Shown here: in pieces, positions 24,010-33,198 of the stretch
Layout of the letters: each line of letters starts with the position of its first letter
Position numbering within the stretch: the first letter of the stretch is position 1
From: WTFY01 sp011523795
GTDB taxonomy: Bacteria > Pseudomonadota > Gammaproteobacteria > UBA4575
Direction: 5' to 3'
Assembly (NCBI GenBank): GCA_965207475.1
Contig: OZ242278.1
Coordinates: 1,922,001-1,986,000, forward strand
Length of the DNA stretch: 64,000 nt
Program-made: the position numbers and the translations under genes
Notes under the pieces: model-generated
Told to the model about the DNA's origin: nothing
The model's database searches: none
What the model saw: only the letters and a program-made list of their open reading frames with translations

Positions 24010-25473
24010 ATGAGTAAAGAGAAGCTATCTTGGAACGGTGTTTTTTCAGTTGGTCCGAACTACGACATGACGGGAACACTTTCAATAGACGGTGAAGATA
24101 GCGTTCTTCATCTTTGGGCCAATCACTCTGTCAAAATTGATCCCTTGGATAGGGAGACCATTACTGGGGTTCTGGATAACCAGAAAAAGGTGTCTTTGTT
24201 CAATTGTATTGTTGTTGGAGACAAATGGATCCGCGGAAAAGAGGGGCGCTCACAGCACTATAGACTATTCCCTCATTATGTTGTTATTGGGCAGCGACAT
24301 ATTTTGTATTCAGAAAAGGCAATTTCGAAAATATCATTTGTCATTGATGACGCAATGTCACTGTTCCATGATCGAACTTCATTTGGCACTGTAAACATTC
24401 CTCCAGAGCAAATGGGTGACCTTACTTCTCTAGAAATATTTACAGGAATTCCCTTTGAGGGAACCTACCCGATCTTGGCTTATTGGACGGGCAAAGAGGA
24501 GATCTTCAAAGCGAATACTTCAATGGGAAAAATTTACGCTCGGCACCAGCCAGGATTTAATATAGGTGGCCCAGGCGGGGTCAGCATAACAAACAAAATT
24601 TGGATCACAGTAGAATTTTTCTGCCCTCGGAATATCAGTGAACTAAATGTTGAAATCCGCAACATATTGCGTTTCTTCCAGTCAGTCTTGGGTCGCCCGC
24701 AAAACCTCCTGCAGTTAGAGATTATAGAGACAGAATCTGAATATCCTGAATCTTCTATCGTGTACTTGAACATGTATCCCGATTATCCAAGAGGTTCAGG
24801 GTATCGGGAGCCAGACTTTCGCGATATTCTGATTGACGCTGGGACTAATCCGAAAGAGCTAGCTAATTTGTTATGTGCATGGTTGGAAAAAAACAAGACA
24901 TGGGATACCGCACGGGCCAGGTTTTCAACAGGATGGGCGCATGGGAGGAATTATGATCCTGACCGAATTGTGGGAGCAGCAAATATGTTTGATCTGCTTC
25001 CTAGGGATGCATTGCCATCGAGTGCAGAACTGGATGAAGCACTGGAGGCGGCTATCGAGGTAAGTCGATCGGCTTTCAATAAGCTGGAAGAGAGTTCACG
25101 GAAAGACAGACTCCTCTTTGCACTTGGAAATCTGGAACAACCCTCATTAAAGGAGAAGATTCAACACAGATGTGCATTGATCTCAGAAGTAATTGGTGAA
25201 GACATTCCAAATATTTGTAAGGTAACTGACGCTGCCGTCAATTTGAGGAATCTTTATGTCCATGGCACAAAGATGTCAGACAAAAGAAAAAGGAAATTAG
25301 AAGGGTCTATTGATTTTCTCACGGATACTCTGGAGTTTGTTTTTTGTGTATCTGATTTGGTCGAGTTGGGATGGGATTTAATGTCTTGGCATAAAAAACG
25401 CAAGGGAGAGGGTCATCCTTTCGCAAGTTATCTGCATTCATATAAGGAGTTGCAGGAACAATTTCTAAAATAG
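24010..25473 (+). CDS. ApeA-like HEPN anti-phage protein
   Basis: A 487-residue protein matching the ApeA layout: a strand-rich N-terminal half (GVFSVGPNYDMTGTLSID, then HDRTSFGTVNIPPEQMGDLTS region) like ApeA N-terminal domain 1, and a helical C-terminal HEPN half with AVNLRNLYVHGTK near residues 408-420, where R412 and H417 form R-x4-H. ApeA was reported as a single-gene anti-phage system thought to cleave RNA, causing abortive infection. The gene stands alone with spacers of 364 and 230 bp, fitting a one-gene system. AT-rich. Assignment rests on memory of the family; the HEPN motif is directly visible. Confidence 0.78.
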   Translation: MSKEKLSWNGVFSVGPNYDMTGTLSIDGEDSVLHLWANHSVKIDPLDRETITGVLDNQKKVSLFNCIVVGDKWIRGKEGRSQHYRLFPHYVVIGQRHILYSEKAISKISFVIDDAMSLFHDRTSFGTVNIPPEQMGDLTSLEIFTGIPFEGTYPILAYWTGKEEIFKANTSMGKIYARHQPGFNIGGPGGVSITNKIWITVEFFCPRNISELNVEIRNILRFFQSVLGRPQNLLQLEIIETESEYPESSIVYLNMYPDYPRGSGYREPDFRDILIDAGTNPKELANLLCAWLEKNKTWDTARARFSTGWAHGRNYDPDRIVGAANMFDLLPRDALPSSAELDEALEAAIEVSRSAFNKLEESSRKDRLLFALGNLEQPSLKEKIQHRCALISEVIGEDIPNICKVTDAAVNLRNLYVHGTKMSDKRKRKLEGSIDFLTDTLEFVFCVSDLVELGWDLMSWHKKRKGEGHPFASYLHSYKELQEQFLK

Positions 25474-25703
25474 AAGCTGGTCATATTACTTCGGACCCGT
25501 ATAAAAATTTGATAGGGTGGCTATGGTTGTCAAGGACTTGAGAATAAGAGGCCAGCACCTTAACAATTCCTATCCTCACCTACACTGATGCAACCTCATT
25601 TCAGAAATATTGAATATGCCTAGATGCGCCCATTTCAGGGTGGTTGTGTATAGGGTTCACCTGATGGATAACCACTTTATGTTTTATAGAACGAGAACCA
25701 GGT

Positions 25704-28700
25704 ATGTTAGGGCGACTGCTTAACAGCCTGAGTTACAGGCTACGTCATGAATTGCGGGCCTGGCGCAAAGCCAATCAAACAATCAAAGAAAACGTCTGGC
25801 CATGGTATCAGAGAGTACTGATTGTTGCAGGCAAACATCCAGCAGGTGTTCCTTGTGGATTACTGATGGTAGTTCTCCTACTTTCAGCAGTTTCATGGTG
25901 GAGTTACCACACTTTCTGCGAGTCGCCAACGTGCAGTCTGTCTGTACTCCCAACAGTATCTAAACATCATTTCCCTTCCTTATGGGCCACACAGGCAGCA
26001 ATTGTTGCGATGATCTATCCGATTGTGATTGGTTTCGTGACCCTGCTGCTCCAGCGACGCCATTCTGCCAAAGCGAGCTTGCAAATTTATTTGCACGACT
26101 CTGCTGCAATAGTGACTGGACTGAGTGCACTGTTTCTGGTGACGGCCATGAGCGTTCAGTTTTTCTTTATAGAAATGATTGAGGAATCAGTGTTGGCCGT
26201 TTGGTTGATACTCGATGGTGCTTGGTTCCTGATCAATATCCTGGGTGTAATTCGGTTTCTCTATCGCACATTTGATTTTCTACGCACAGATAAGCGAACA
26301 AATATCGTGCGCACCTATGCCATCAACTATATCTGGCCAACTGAGGTACACCGCAACCTTGAACACTATCGATTTCACGAGGCTGTAGACAGTGGTTTGC
26401 TTCCTGGTCCCAATTTCGGTGATAGAGAAAGTACTTTCGACACAGCCACCCTGATTCATCTGGCCGGACAGGATATGGGAGATGTTCAGGTCTCGGAACA
26501 GAAGAAAGATAATTGGTTCATTCGTGATGTGCGATTTCACCCCTTATCTAGAGCTATGAAGAGTTGGCAACGACGGGAAGAAAGGCTTGCCCAATCTCAG
26601 GACGGGCGCCCTGATGCCTTAGCTGGCCTACACCACTCCAGGCTGTTCATTCTTCCCTCTGCTCCTGGCACGCAGTTCAATGCCCTATACGGGCTAGCTC
26701 GCACAGAGGGAGGGAAAGGTTTGACTCGATGTGAGAAATGGTTGGTCCGAAAGTCATTTGTACTTAGGCCTAAAAAGCAATTGAAGTCACCCTTGAGTGT
26801 CAGTGAAATTCTGGGTGATCTGGTCGCTGGTGCACTGGTTGCAATGGAAGCGAATGAAGAGGTGGCCTTCAGGGAGGCCCTAGACGAACTTATGGATTTA
26901 CATTGTTCCTTGATTCAGGCAGGCAACTTTGTCATAAGCGATGGTACGCGTGACAACTATGCAAATCTTGTGGACTGCAATGATGTTTTTGAACGCAGGA
27001 TGCATGTCTTGTGGATACTTGAATATCAACGGCTATTAAAAAAAGCGGTTGAGCGTCTACTGGTCAGCAATACTTATTTTGGCTATTTGGCATATCTACC
27101 AAATCGGCTGATGAGCAAGCTTGGGGTAGTACGTCCTACTACCATTTCGGGCAATTTTCTTGGTCTGTCACGGTACTTGCATGACCACTTGAACCGCTGG
27201 TGGTCTCGGACCGTAGAGGCACAGGGGTCACTCAGTCATGGACCCTGTGAACCAGTGATTCTTCAGGCACCAGCTTTTGCACTTTACGAGTCTGCAATTA
27301 AAAAGTTTGTGGGTGCATGGGAGTCTTTGAAAAACGAGCATTTCACGCCAAAGCATGATAAGGAGACCATAACTTGGAGCCATTTGGAGGAGATAAGCAA
27401 ACTATATACTGAGCATTTGGACGACACGGTACTCATGCTATTTGAAAACTTATTTCTGGGGAACAAAGTAGGTGCTGAGTGGTTGTGCGACTTACTGGTC
27501 AAATGGTGCAACATGCTCCGTTATGAACTCACGGATAATTGGGACTACTACATCCGCGATGAGCGCAAGCTCACACTGGAGTTGATGCAGAAGCCGTGGA
27601 AAGAAGCAAAGAAGGTCATTGATCTTTCCATGCCTGATGTAGATGAAAGTGATGCTCCAAAATCATTGTGGGCTGCTTGTATCAAAAACTACTGGATTGA
27701 TCTATGTTGTCTATCACTGTATGCCATGATCCAACTTGGCAAAGACTGTGAATGTGAGAAGTCTGTGTCAGCTCTATTGGCAGGGAATCTGGGTAAGGGC
27801 ACTCCTCTGCAAGAGGGGGGGAATACGATTGGTGAACAATGGCCAATTCAAGGACCAGAAGACCTGTTGATTGCGATTCTGCGTCAATTCCACTTTGACG
27901 GCGGCTATCGTCGTGGATATCGGGCACGCTTGGATCGAATGGTCGAACAGATTTCCTATCTGAGTAAACCAGCTATGGTGTCAGGCCGTGTTTACACTAA
28001 CTGGGGTCTGGAGGATCTCGACACCTTGCTCGATGGGCAACTGATATTGTTGTGTTTGCTGATTAAAAAAGACTGGGTGTTATCGCCCGGGTTCATTGAA
28101 ACGATTCAGAAATGGGGTGGTGAAGACTATGATGCGCTGCAGAATTTCGCCGATCAACTAGGGCAATGGAAAACCCGACTGAATGGTCCGGATTTTCAAG
28201 AGTATGGGCGTTTTTTCGCATGTGCCCATGCGAAATTTGGTGCTGTTGACAAGCTTGAGGACGCTATAGCTGCATTGAATAGCGGAATGGCAGAACTGAT
28301 CACTAACATCGAAGGTTTCCAGAATGATCAGTTGCAAGATGCACAGGTCAGTGAAAATCGACTGAAAGAAGTTGCCGAGTGGGGTTCCAGATCCGGATTC
28401 AGCAAAGAAAGCGGGAGAGTCCCGGTTTCACTGTTCAGGAAAGTTGTTCGTTCCAGAGAACCATACGACGAGCATAGCTTGAGTATTCAAAAAGTGAACA
28501 AGGGAGAATTTGTCGAGCCACGAATGGCGCGGCAAGTCAGCAATGAGGAGGAGTATTTTGACCGTACTGTCAGAAGCCAAGTAGCTGTATCCGTCATGGC
28601 AAAAATTTTAAGCTCATTAAACCCCAAGGCTATCAATGTGGATAGTCCGGTTACATATTGGAAGCAAATTCAAAATGCAGCATCCAGGATTCGTAAAACA

Positions 28701-29090
28701 GGCGGCACACCAGTGCTGTTCATAGCAGCTCGAGATGAGCCTCGCTGGTTGTTGGACTGGGCAAGAAGTTATTATGATGAGGGCATTGAGCGACCGGAAG
28801 GTTTACAGTGGACACGAAACAAACGGCTTGATTCAGTTGGCCATGTCGGTAGTCTGAATGAGATTCCAGCATACGTTACTCCGATTGGTGTTGGCTCTTC
28901 CTATGTAATTTCACAGGAGGTATTGGATGTCTTGAGAGTCACCGAGTTTGAGGATGATGTATTTGTTCGTGCATCCTATGAGCAAGTTCAAGGAAATGAC
29001 ATGTTGATTAACCTGAAGTTAACTTGGAGATTCCAGTTAGAACTCGGGGCAGGGGAGTGCTGGCAATTGCGCTACATCCAAAGCCACTAG
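25704..29090 (+). CDS. 1128-residue protein with four N-terminal membrane helices, unrecognised
   Basis: Residues about 48-66, 92-117, 125-150 and 158-184 are hydrophobic (for example CGLLMVVLLLSAVSWW and VLAVWLILDGAWFLINILGV), so the N-terminus is a four-helix bundle in the inner membrane. The remaining 940 residues are soluble, mainly helical and rich in W, E and K, with no Walker, nuclease, kinase or protease motif that I can see. A last 150-residue section (TPVLFIAARDEPRWLLDWARSY onward) looks alpha/beta. AGG precedes ATG 25704. It stands in its own transcription unit beside ApeA. Large orphan membrane proteins in defence islands are sometimes single-gene abortive systems; that is inference. 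Confidence 0.7.
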   Translation: MLGRLLNSLSYRLRHELRAWRKANQTIKENVWPWYQRVLIVAGKHPAGVPCGLLMVVLLLSAVSWWSYHTFCESPTCSLSVLPTVSKHHFPSLWATQAAIVAMIYPIVIGFVTLLLQRRHSAKASLQIYLHDSAAIVTGLSALFLVTAMSVQFFFIEMIEESVLAVWLILDGAWFLINILGVIRFLYRTFDFLRTDKRTNIVRTYAINYIWPTEVHRNLEHYRFHEAVDSGLLPGPNFGDRESTFDTATLIHLAGQDMGDVQVSEQKKDNWFIRDVRFHPLSRAMKSWQRREERLAQSQDGRPDALAGLHHSRLFILPSAPGTQFNALYGLARTEGGKGLTRCEKWLVRKSFVLRPKKQLKSPLSVSEILGDLVAGALVAMEANEEVAFREALDELMDLHCSLIQAGNFVISDGTRDNYANLVDCNDVFERRMHVLWILEYQRLLKKAVERLLVSNTYFGYLAYLPNRLMSKLGVVRPTTISGNFLGLSRYLHDHLNRWWSRTVEAQGSLSHGPCEPVILQAPAFALYESAIKKFVGAWESLKNEHFTPKHDKETITWSHLEEISKLYTEHLDDTVLMLFENLFLGNKVGAEWLCDLLVKWCNMLRYELTDNWDYYIRDERKLTLELMQKPWKEAKKVIDLSMPDVDESDAPKSLWAACIKNYWIDLCCLSLYAMIQLGKDCECEKSVSALLAGNLGKGTPLQEGGNTIGEQWPIQGPEDLLIAILRQFHFDGGYRRGYRARLDRMVEQISYLSKPAMVSGRVYTNWGLEDLDTLLDGQLILLCLLIKKDWVLSPGFIETIQKWGGEDYDALQNFADQLGQWKTRLNGPDFQEYGRFFACAHAKFGAVDKLEDAIAALNSGMAELITNIEGFQNDQLQDAQVSENRLKEVAEWGSRSGFSKESGRVPVSLFRKVVRSREPYDEHSLSIQKVNKGEFVEPRMARQVSNEEEYFDRTVRSQVAVSVMAKILSSLNPKAINVDSPVTYWKQIQNAASRIRKTGGTPVLFIAARDEPRWLLDWARSYYDEGIERPEGLQWTRNKRLDSVGHVGSLNEIPAYVTPIGVGSSYVISQEVLDVLRVTEFEDDVFVRASYEQVQGNDMLINLKLTWRFQLELGAGECWQLRYIQSH

Positions 29091-29216
29091 TGTGAATTGC
29101 TTTATCCGATTCTGTGTTTAAAACAAAACTTTTTTAAGTCTAAGTGGACTCGTGTGTAATTCATAGCCACCCTTTTTATTGAAACGATGTTTATGAACCA
29201 CACAAGATAATTGCAG

Positions 29217-29639
29217 CTAGGGCAGCAATTTCAGCCATTCAAGCTTCTCCATATTCTTGAATACCCTGTCGGCTTCTTTAACAGATACCTTATCAAAGAC
29301 GTCTAAAAAACCCGTCGACGTTGTTCTTTTGATGTCTGATATGAGTTGCCGCAGAGATGAAAGCTCTTTGTAAGTAAGACCTGTCGCTCTCCATGTGAGC
29401 AGGATCTTCATTTCTTCCTGAAAATTAACCAGCTCCAAGTAACGCAACGCGTCCCCGCTATAGCCTGGATAGGTAGAATCATCTGCCTCACGAATGAACT
29501 TTATCACCCGTGATATGTACTTCCTGAGGTATTTGATTTGTTCCCAACGATTCCAAAGCCTGCGTACGTAGCGGAATAGTTCCAAGATCAAACCCGCAAA
29601 CACACCCGCGAAAATACCAATTGTAATCCCCTCTGCCAT
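29217..29639 (-). CDS. Small membrane-anchored protein, unrecognised
   Basis: A 140-residue protein with one N-terminal hydrophobic helix (residues 5-24, ITIGIFAGVFAGLILELFRY) followed by a basic stretch (VRRLWNRWEQIKYLRKY) and a helical charged domain. The positive-inside rule places the body in the cytoplasm. It converges with the 1128-residue gene, leaving 126 bp between them. No family is recognised, and the strong K/E helices could support coiled-coil contacts. Confidence 0.5.
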   Translation of the reverse strand: MAEGITIGIFAGVFAGLILELFRYVRRLWNRWEQIKYLRKYISRVIKFIREADDSTYPGYSGDALRYLELVNFQEEMKILLTWRATGLTYKELSSLRQLISDIKRTTSTGFLDVFDKVSVKEADRVFKNMEKLEWLKLLP

Positions 29640-29975
29640 GACATACCTCGGTAGCTAGAACACAAATCCAAATTGCATATTACCAATTCTGCATTCGCAG
29701 CAAGGTGGCAAGTTTTAAGGATTACTGTAGCTTTTTACTTTACCAACTTGTCTGCCTAGTCCGCTATAACCTGGTTGTACTAGGGAGCTTTGCCCTAGCC
29801 CTCACCATAGGCGCCTCATGCTAGGCAAGGGTATGGACGTTCTGCGGGGAAATCACCCTTTGCGGCCATGAACTCGAGAGGAGATGAACTGTCTGGCTAG
29901 GTGCAGGTCGGGCTGGTGTTCTAGAATACTTAGCCGGAAGCACAATCAGTTTGTTCAATCTTCACTTTTTTGATC
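29640..29975. other. Non-coding stretch near the island's right end
   Basis: These 336 bases hold no credible gene. A CTAGGG / CCCTAG pair near 29790-29810 could form a short stem. An alternative 91-codon minus-strand frame (29930-30205) overlaps the next gene in another phase and looks like a shadow. No terminator or promoter is clear. Confidence 0.3.
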
Positions 29976-30254
29976 TTAGTCACTGAGCCAAGGACGCTTA
30001 ACACTGATGCCACATTGTTCCATCGCGCTGAGTAAATGTCGGTATGAACTAAGTAAGCCACCTCGATTTCCCCAGTTGTTACTTTCATCATCAACCCGCG
30101 GATTAAGAAATGTACCATTCTGGTCAATAAGATGTTCTGGATTTTGTAAAGCCAAGCACGTAAATTCCCAGTCATTATCAAACACAAGTTCAAAGCTTCC
30201 AACAAAATCTGATAAGGCTTCTTGCAACCTCTGTGTGTCTTCTTCTGTGCTCAT
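29976..30254 (-). CDS. Small acidic protein, unrecognised
   Basis: A 92-residue acidic protein starting MSTEEDTQRLQEALSDFV, with AAGGGA about seven bases before ATG 30254. It contains VFDNDWEFTCLALQNPEHLI and NNWGNRGGLLSSYRHLLSAM. The size and charge are those of many immunity or antitoxin proteins, but no toxin partner is adjacent in the same direction. Function unknown. Confidence 0.5.
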   Translation of the reverse strand: MSTEEDTQRLQEALSDFVGSFELVFDNDWEFTCLALQNPEHLIDQNGTFLNPRVDDESNNWGNRGGLLSSYRHLLSAMEQCGISVKRPWLSD

Positions 30255-30353
30255 CAGTTATCCCTTTTATAAATATCAAGTCATTACTGAAGCATAAAAC
30301 AGCCATAGGGAAATTGCTAAATAACAATCTCGTATCGTGCTTTGGGTATATTC

Positions 30354-30881
30354 ATGGACTATCAAGTCATAAATTTCCTGGCTGAAACAGTGTACTACGC
30401 ACTTGTACCACTGCTCGCGCTGGTGGGCGGTGGAATTGCTCTTTGGCGAAGCATGATCGCAAACAGAAACCTGCGCCAGGAACGATTCAAGGTCGGTGCT
30501 GAATTGTTAAGTTACGGGCAGAATTATATTGGGAGGACTGCAGGAGCTGCCATTCTCGCAAAGCTGATTTCCGAGCACCCCAAAGAATTTGATTTCCCGG
30601 TAACACGAACCTTTGAAGGAATTCTTGAGCATCCGGCACGCTACCAGGGTTCACCGGGCAACCCCCATGTACCAAGCAAAGTGGATTACTTCAGCCCGGA
30701 CACTGTAATTATCGTAAAAGCATTAAATGCAAGAAAGATAAAGTACCGCAAAAAGCATCCTCTCAGACTTTCAGCTGGCGGTCCTTTTATTTCAAACCGC
30801 GACAGTATAGTAGAGCCTAACTACACACACCCAGACTGCCCAGGCAATTTGGATGCACTTCTAAAAGTCTACGAGTGCTAG
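30354..30881 (+). CDS. Membrane-anchored protein with N-terminal helix, unrecognised
   Basis: A 175-residue protein if started at ATG 30354; the frame opens at a TTG four codons earlier. Residues 12-30 are hydrophobic (YYALVPLLALVGGGIALW), followed by a helical segment (RQERFKVGAELLSYG) and a conserved-looking body. This signal-anchor plus short cytoplasmic domain shape recalls membrane proteins that carry pentapeptide or effector domains in islands, but no repeats are present. It diverges from the acidic gene at 30254 and converges with the DUF2513-like gene. Confidence 0.55.
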   Translation: MDYQVINFLAETVYYALVPLLALVGGGIALWRSMIANRNLRQERFKVGAELLSYGQNYIGRTAGAAILAKLISEHPKEFDFPVTRTFEGILEHPARYQGSPGNPHVPSKVDYFSPDTVIIVKALNARKIKYRKKHPLRLSAGGPFISNRDSIVEPNYTHPDCPGNLDALLKVYEC

Positions 30882-30932
30882 CAAATTGCTTTTTTGGGAT
30901 TTTATAGCCTTAGTGCCAAATTTTTCTGTAAA

Positions 30933-31331
30933 TCATGTGTCGTCTACACCCAATACTTGCATTGCAAGTTTGGGTAAGAAATCAACCAGAATGGCAGTAG
31001 TCACAGCAACTCCACTTTCTTTTACTTTATGCATTGCCGTGTCCCACAAGGTAGTACGTGAATAATGTACATATTCACTCTCTTCAGGAGTAAGCCCTGA
31101 TATAGGACCAAAGGTAAAATGTGATTTACCGCCAAGCGTGTCTGTTTTGTTGTAATCAACAAGTAATAAATGATTCTCCGCAGCACAGAGTAAGTGATAA
31201 GCTACCTTATCAGGCTCTATATCACCAAAAACATTACACAAACCTTCAAGAGTAATGTTTGCAGGAAATCCAACATCATCTTGTGCAAAATGTTCAAGAA
31301 TTTTGCGAGTCAAATTAGGGTCTTCAATCAT
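30933..31331 (-). CDS. DUF2513-like protein
   Basis: From ATG 31331 this gives 132 residues. MIEDPNLTRKILEHFAQ at the N-terminus and SEYVHYSRTTLWDTAMHKVK followed by a hydrophobic helical end (FLPKLAMQVLG) resemble DUF2513 proteins of phages and islands, which look like winged-helix proteins of unknown role. The frame stays open to 31493, so a longer form of 186 residues is possible, but the extra N-terminus has no family character. It is the last gene before attR. Confidence 0.55.
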   Translation of the reverse strand: MIEDPNLTRKILEHFAQDDVGFPANITLEGLCNVFGDIEPDKVAYHLLCAAENHLLLVDYNKTDTLGGKSHFTFGPISGLTPEESEYVHYSRTTLWDTAMHKVKESGVAVTTAILVDFLPKLAMQVLGVDDT

Positions 31332-31851
31332 GGAATGAAAATCTTTGGCTAGTAGATGAATTGTATACTGCTGGGATATAGACGCGTGAATAGTAGGTTC
31401 GAGTGTATTGCTAGTCAAATTGGTTGGGCAGTAGGGATATAACTCCCCTTTTTTTGGTATTGCCCCTGCACGTGAACAAACACATGAAAGCATAATTATT
31501 CGCTACTCCAATCCTGTCCATTGTCGCCTTAGTTGGCGCCCACCCCAAACCTTGCAGATTCACCCGAAGATGCACTTGCCAGCTCACCTGTCCCATGCTG
31601 CCAGCTTCTACATTGGCTGGGTAATTAGTTGTTGCAAGGTGCCCTTCTTGACGTGTTTGGAGCCGCTTGGGTCATGACATCACTGCCTTTGTCCAGAATA
31701 CCAAAGCAATTTTCGGTACATTTTCGGCACAACGTTCGGTTTTCGTTACATGGGCTAAACTGGGCTAACCTGTTGAATTAAGAAGATTTATCCTAGCTGT
31801 ACCAAGCATCCCTTGGCCTTGTACAATCAACAGGTTAATGGTTATTCAGGC
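31332..31851. other. Right-end non-coding stretch beside attR
   Basis: About 360-520 bases without a credible gene, depending on the start of the DUF2513-like gene. Direct repeats are present near 31713-31735 (TTTTCGG twice) and 31762-31768 (GGGCTAA twice), followed by the dyads at 31766-31837. Such repeats next to an att site are the expected place for integrase arm-binding and excision-factor sites. Confidence 0.4.
31766..31837. repeat. 11-bp inverted repeat flanking a nested dyad, 15 bp from attR
   Basis: TAACCTGTTGA (31766-31776) and TCAACAGGTTA (31827-31837) are exact reverse complements 50 bp apart. Between them lies CCAAG / CTTGG with a 5-nt centre, itself set between GTAC elements. 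The right arm ends 14 bases before the att repeat. The arrangement suits binding sites for a recombination complex; this is inference from position. Confidence 0.6.
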
Positions 31852-31897
31852 ATTGTGGTTCCTGTGGTCGTGGGTTCGATCCCCATCGCTCACCCCA
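31852..31897 (+). repeat. attR: 46-bp copy of the tRNA-His 3' part
   Basis: Exact copy of 5833-5878. It lacks the 5' half of the tRNA, so it is not a second tRNA gene. Host sequence resumes at 31898. Confidence 0.95.
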
Positions 31898-31933
31898 TCC
31901 ATTCCTCATCGGGCTGCAGATCGTGCGGCTGCT

Positions 31934-32821
31934 TCAGGGACATTCGGTTCGTGAACGCTGGCTGATTTTCATATAGACCAGGATCGCCGCGAGCAGGCAT
32001 GCGGCGGCCAGGTACCCGGTGACGTGGTCGTAGGTCCCTGTCAGGAATGCGAACGGCGAGGTGTCGTTGGAGTTGGTCAGCCGTTTGAAGATCTTGATGG
32101 CGAACACCCAGCCCGCGTGGATTCCGATACAGATGGCCAGGCTGCCGGTACGGATCCTGATGAGGGCAAGCAGCATGCCTGCGAAGAACAGCGCAATGAA
32201 TGTGTCCAGGTACAGCAACGGCTTCAGCAGGGTCACGACGGCATCGAGCAGCAGCACGAAGCCGCTGGCCCAGTCCAGGCTGCGAGGGTCCAGCTCCTGC
32301 TCGGGCTGCAGGAAATGAACCAGTGAATAGAAGAGACTCGTCGAGACCACGGCCAGCAGCACGGAGCTCCTGCGAAGAACTGCGGTGAGCAGGGCACCGC
32401 GAAACAGGGTCTCCTCGATCAGGGCCACGATGCTGCCTGCGACCAGGGCACTTGCGAGCAGGGCAGCCAGGCTGCCCGCCGACCAGTCCCAGTTCAGGTC
32501 CGGTACACGGTTTTGCACCAGCAGCAATCCGGCAACGACCGGTGCCATGATCAGGATGCCTGCGGCAAACCCGCGTGCCGCATCTCCCCAGAACTGCCTG
32601 AACCCGGGACTGAACCCGATGTCGCGCCACGAACTGAACCCGGCCTTGCGAAAGACTGCCAGGAATACCAGGATGCCGAGCCCGAGCACGGTGCGGCTGG
32701 TGACACTTTCGAATTCAGGTTCGAACCAGAGAGTGAGCAGGGTTTGCAGGGGCCAGGCGAGTGCAGCGGACGCGATCAGCACCGAGACGAGGAGCAGAAC
32801 GAATACGAGCAGTGCATACAT
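31934..32821 (-). CDS. CPBP-family intramembrane metalloprotease
   Basis: A 295-residue membrane protein from ATG 32821; the frame is open further up to 33220 across tRNA-Leu, so the long form is not real. It has about eight hydrophobic segments. The CPBP (Abi) motifs are present: EETLFRG near residue 170, FYSLVHF about 35 residues later, and HAGW near 250. The family includes CAAX-type prenyl proteases and bacteriocin self-immunity proteins; the substrate here is unknown. It ends 37 bp from attR and is a host gene displaced from tRNA-His by the island. Confidence 0.82.
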   Translation of the reverse strand: MYALLVFVLLLVSVLIASAALAWPLQTLLTLWFEPEFESVTSRTVLGLGILVFLAVFRKAGFSSWRDIGFSPGFRQFWGDAARGFAAGILIMAPVVAGLLLVQNRVPDLNWDWSAGSLAALLASALVAGSIVALIEETLFRGALLTAVLRRSSVLLAVVSTSLFYSLVHFLQPEQELDPRSLDWASGFVLLLDAVVTLLKPLLYLDTFIALFFAGMLLALIRIRTGSLAICIGIHAGWVFAIKIFKRLTNSNDTSPFAFLTGTYDHVTGYLAAACLLAAILVYMKISQRSRTECP

Positions 32822-32880
32822 GGATCCAGACCGGTTTCGAGCCGTGTGTTCCGGTTTACTGTAGTGTGCAGGGATCGGGC

Positions 32881-32886
32881 TATAAT
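32881..32886 (+). promoter_or_regulatory. -10 element (TATAAT) of the tRNA-Leu promoter
   Basis: A perfect TATAAT stands 40 bp ahead of tRNA-Leu. The best -35 (TTTACT, 32855-32860) is 20 bp upstream, longer than ideal, so the -35 is uncertain. Confidence 0.5.
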
Positions 32887-32924
32887 ACAGGGGAATGCTT
32901 GTAAATGAACAGGGTATGGACGCA

Positions 32925-33010
<86 letters not shown>

Positions 33011-33198
33011 GTTCCCGGCCCTGCCGGCAAATCCTTGCCCCGGTGTGCCGGGATGCACTATATTCCCGCATCCGGCCTGTCTTTGCTGACTGGAAGTCCA
33101 TGCAGACCGTGAAGGCGCGACTTCGGATATCCATGACCCGAACCGGGGCATGCAGAGTGATTGAATAAGAGGGAGTGTTAGAACAGCAGGACTGGCCG

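Larger units (their letters stand above)
5833..31897. mobile_element. 26-kb tRNA-His-integrated genomic island carrying defence genes
   Basis: Limits are set by the exact 46-bp repeats at both ends; the recombining unit is 26,019 bp. Inside the left end are an integrase, an HTH regulator, a replication-type protein and a second tyrosine recombinase. The cargo from about 10.3 kb is more AT-rich than the flanks and is mostly defence-type or unrecognised genes: HEPN-like proteins, type ISP restriction-modification, AlbA_2 ATPase, graspetide cassette, ApeA. No relaxase, type IV secretion, capsid or packaging genes were seen, so it is best described as an integrative element of unknown transfer route. 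The host genes on each side (secreted protein and CPBP protease) would be neighbours of tRNA-His without it. Confidence 0.92.

Noticed and set aside
31852..31897. Apparent second tRNA-His
   Set aside because: Only the 3' 46 bases are present; the acceptor 5' strand and D arm are missing. It is the attR copy of the integration site.
5833..31897. Classification as a conjugative element or prophage
   Set aside because: No relaxase, coupling protein, type IV secretion, capsid, terminase or lysis genes were seen.
31890..32630. Long arginine- and proline-rich minus-strand frame
   Set aside because: It overlaps the CPBP protease in another frame and has the composition of a GC-rich shadow.
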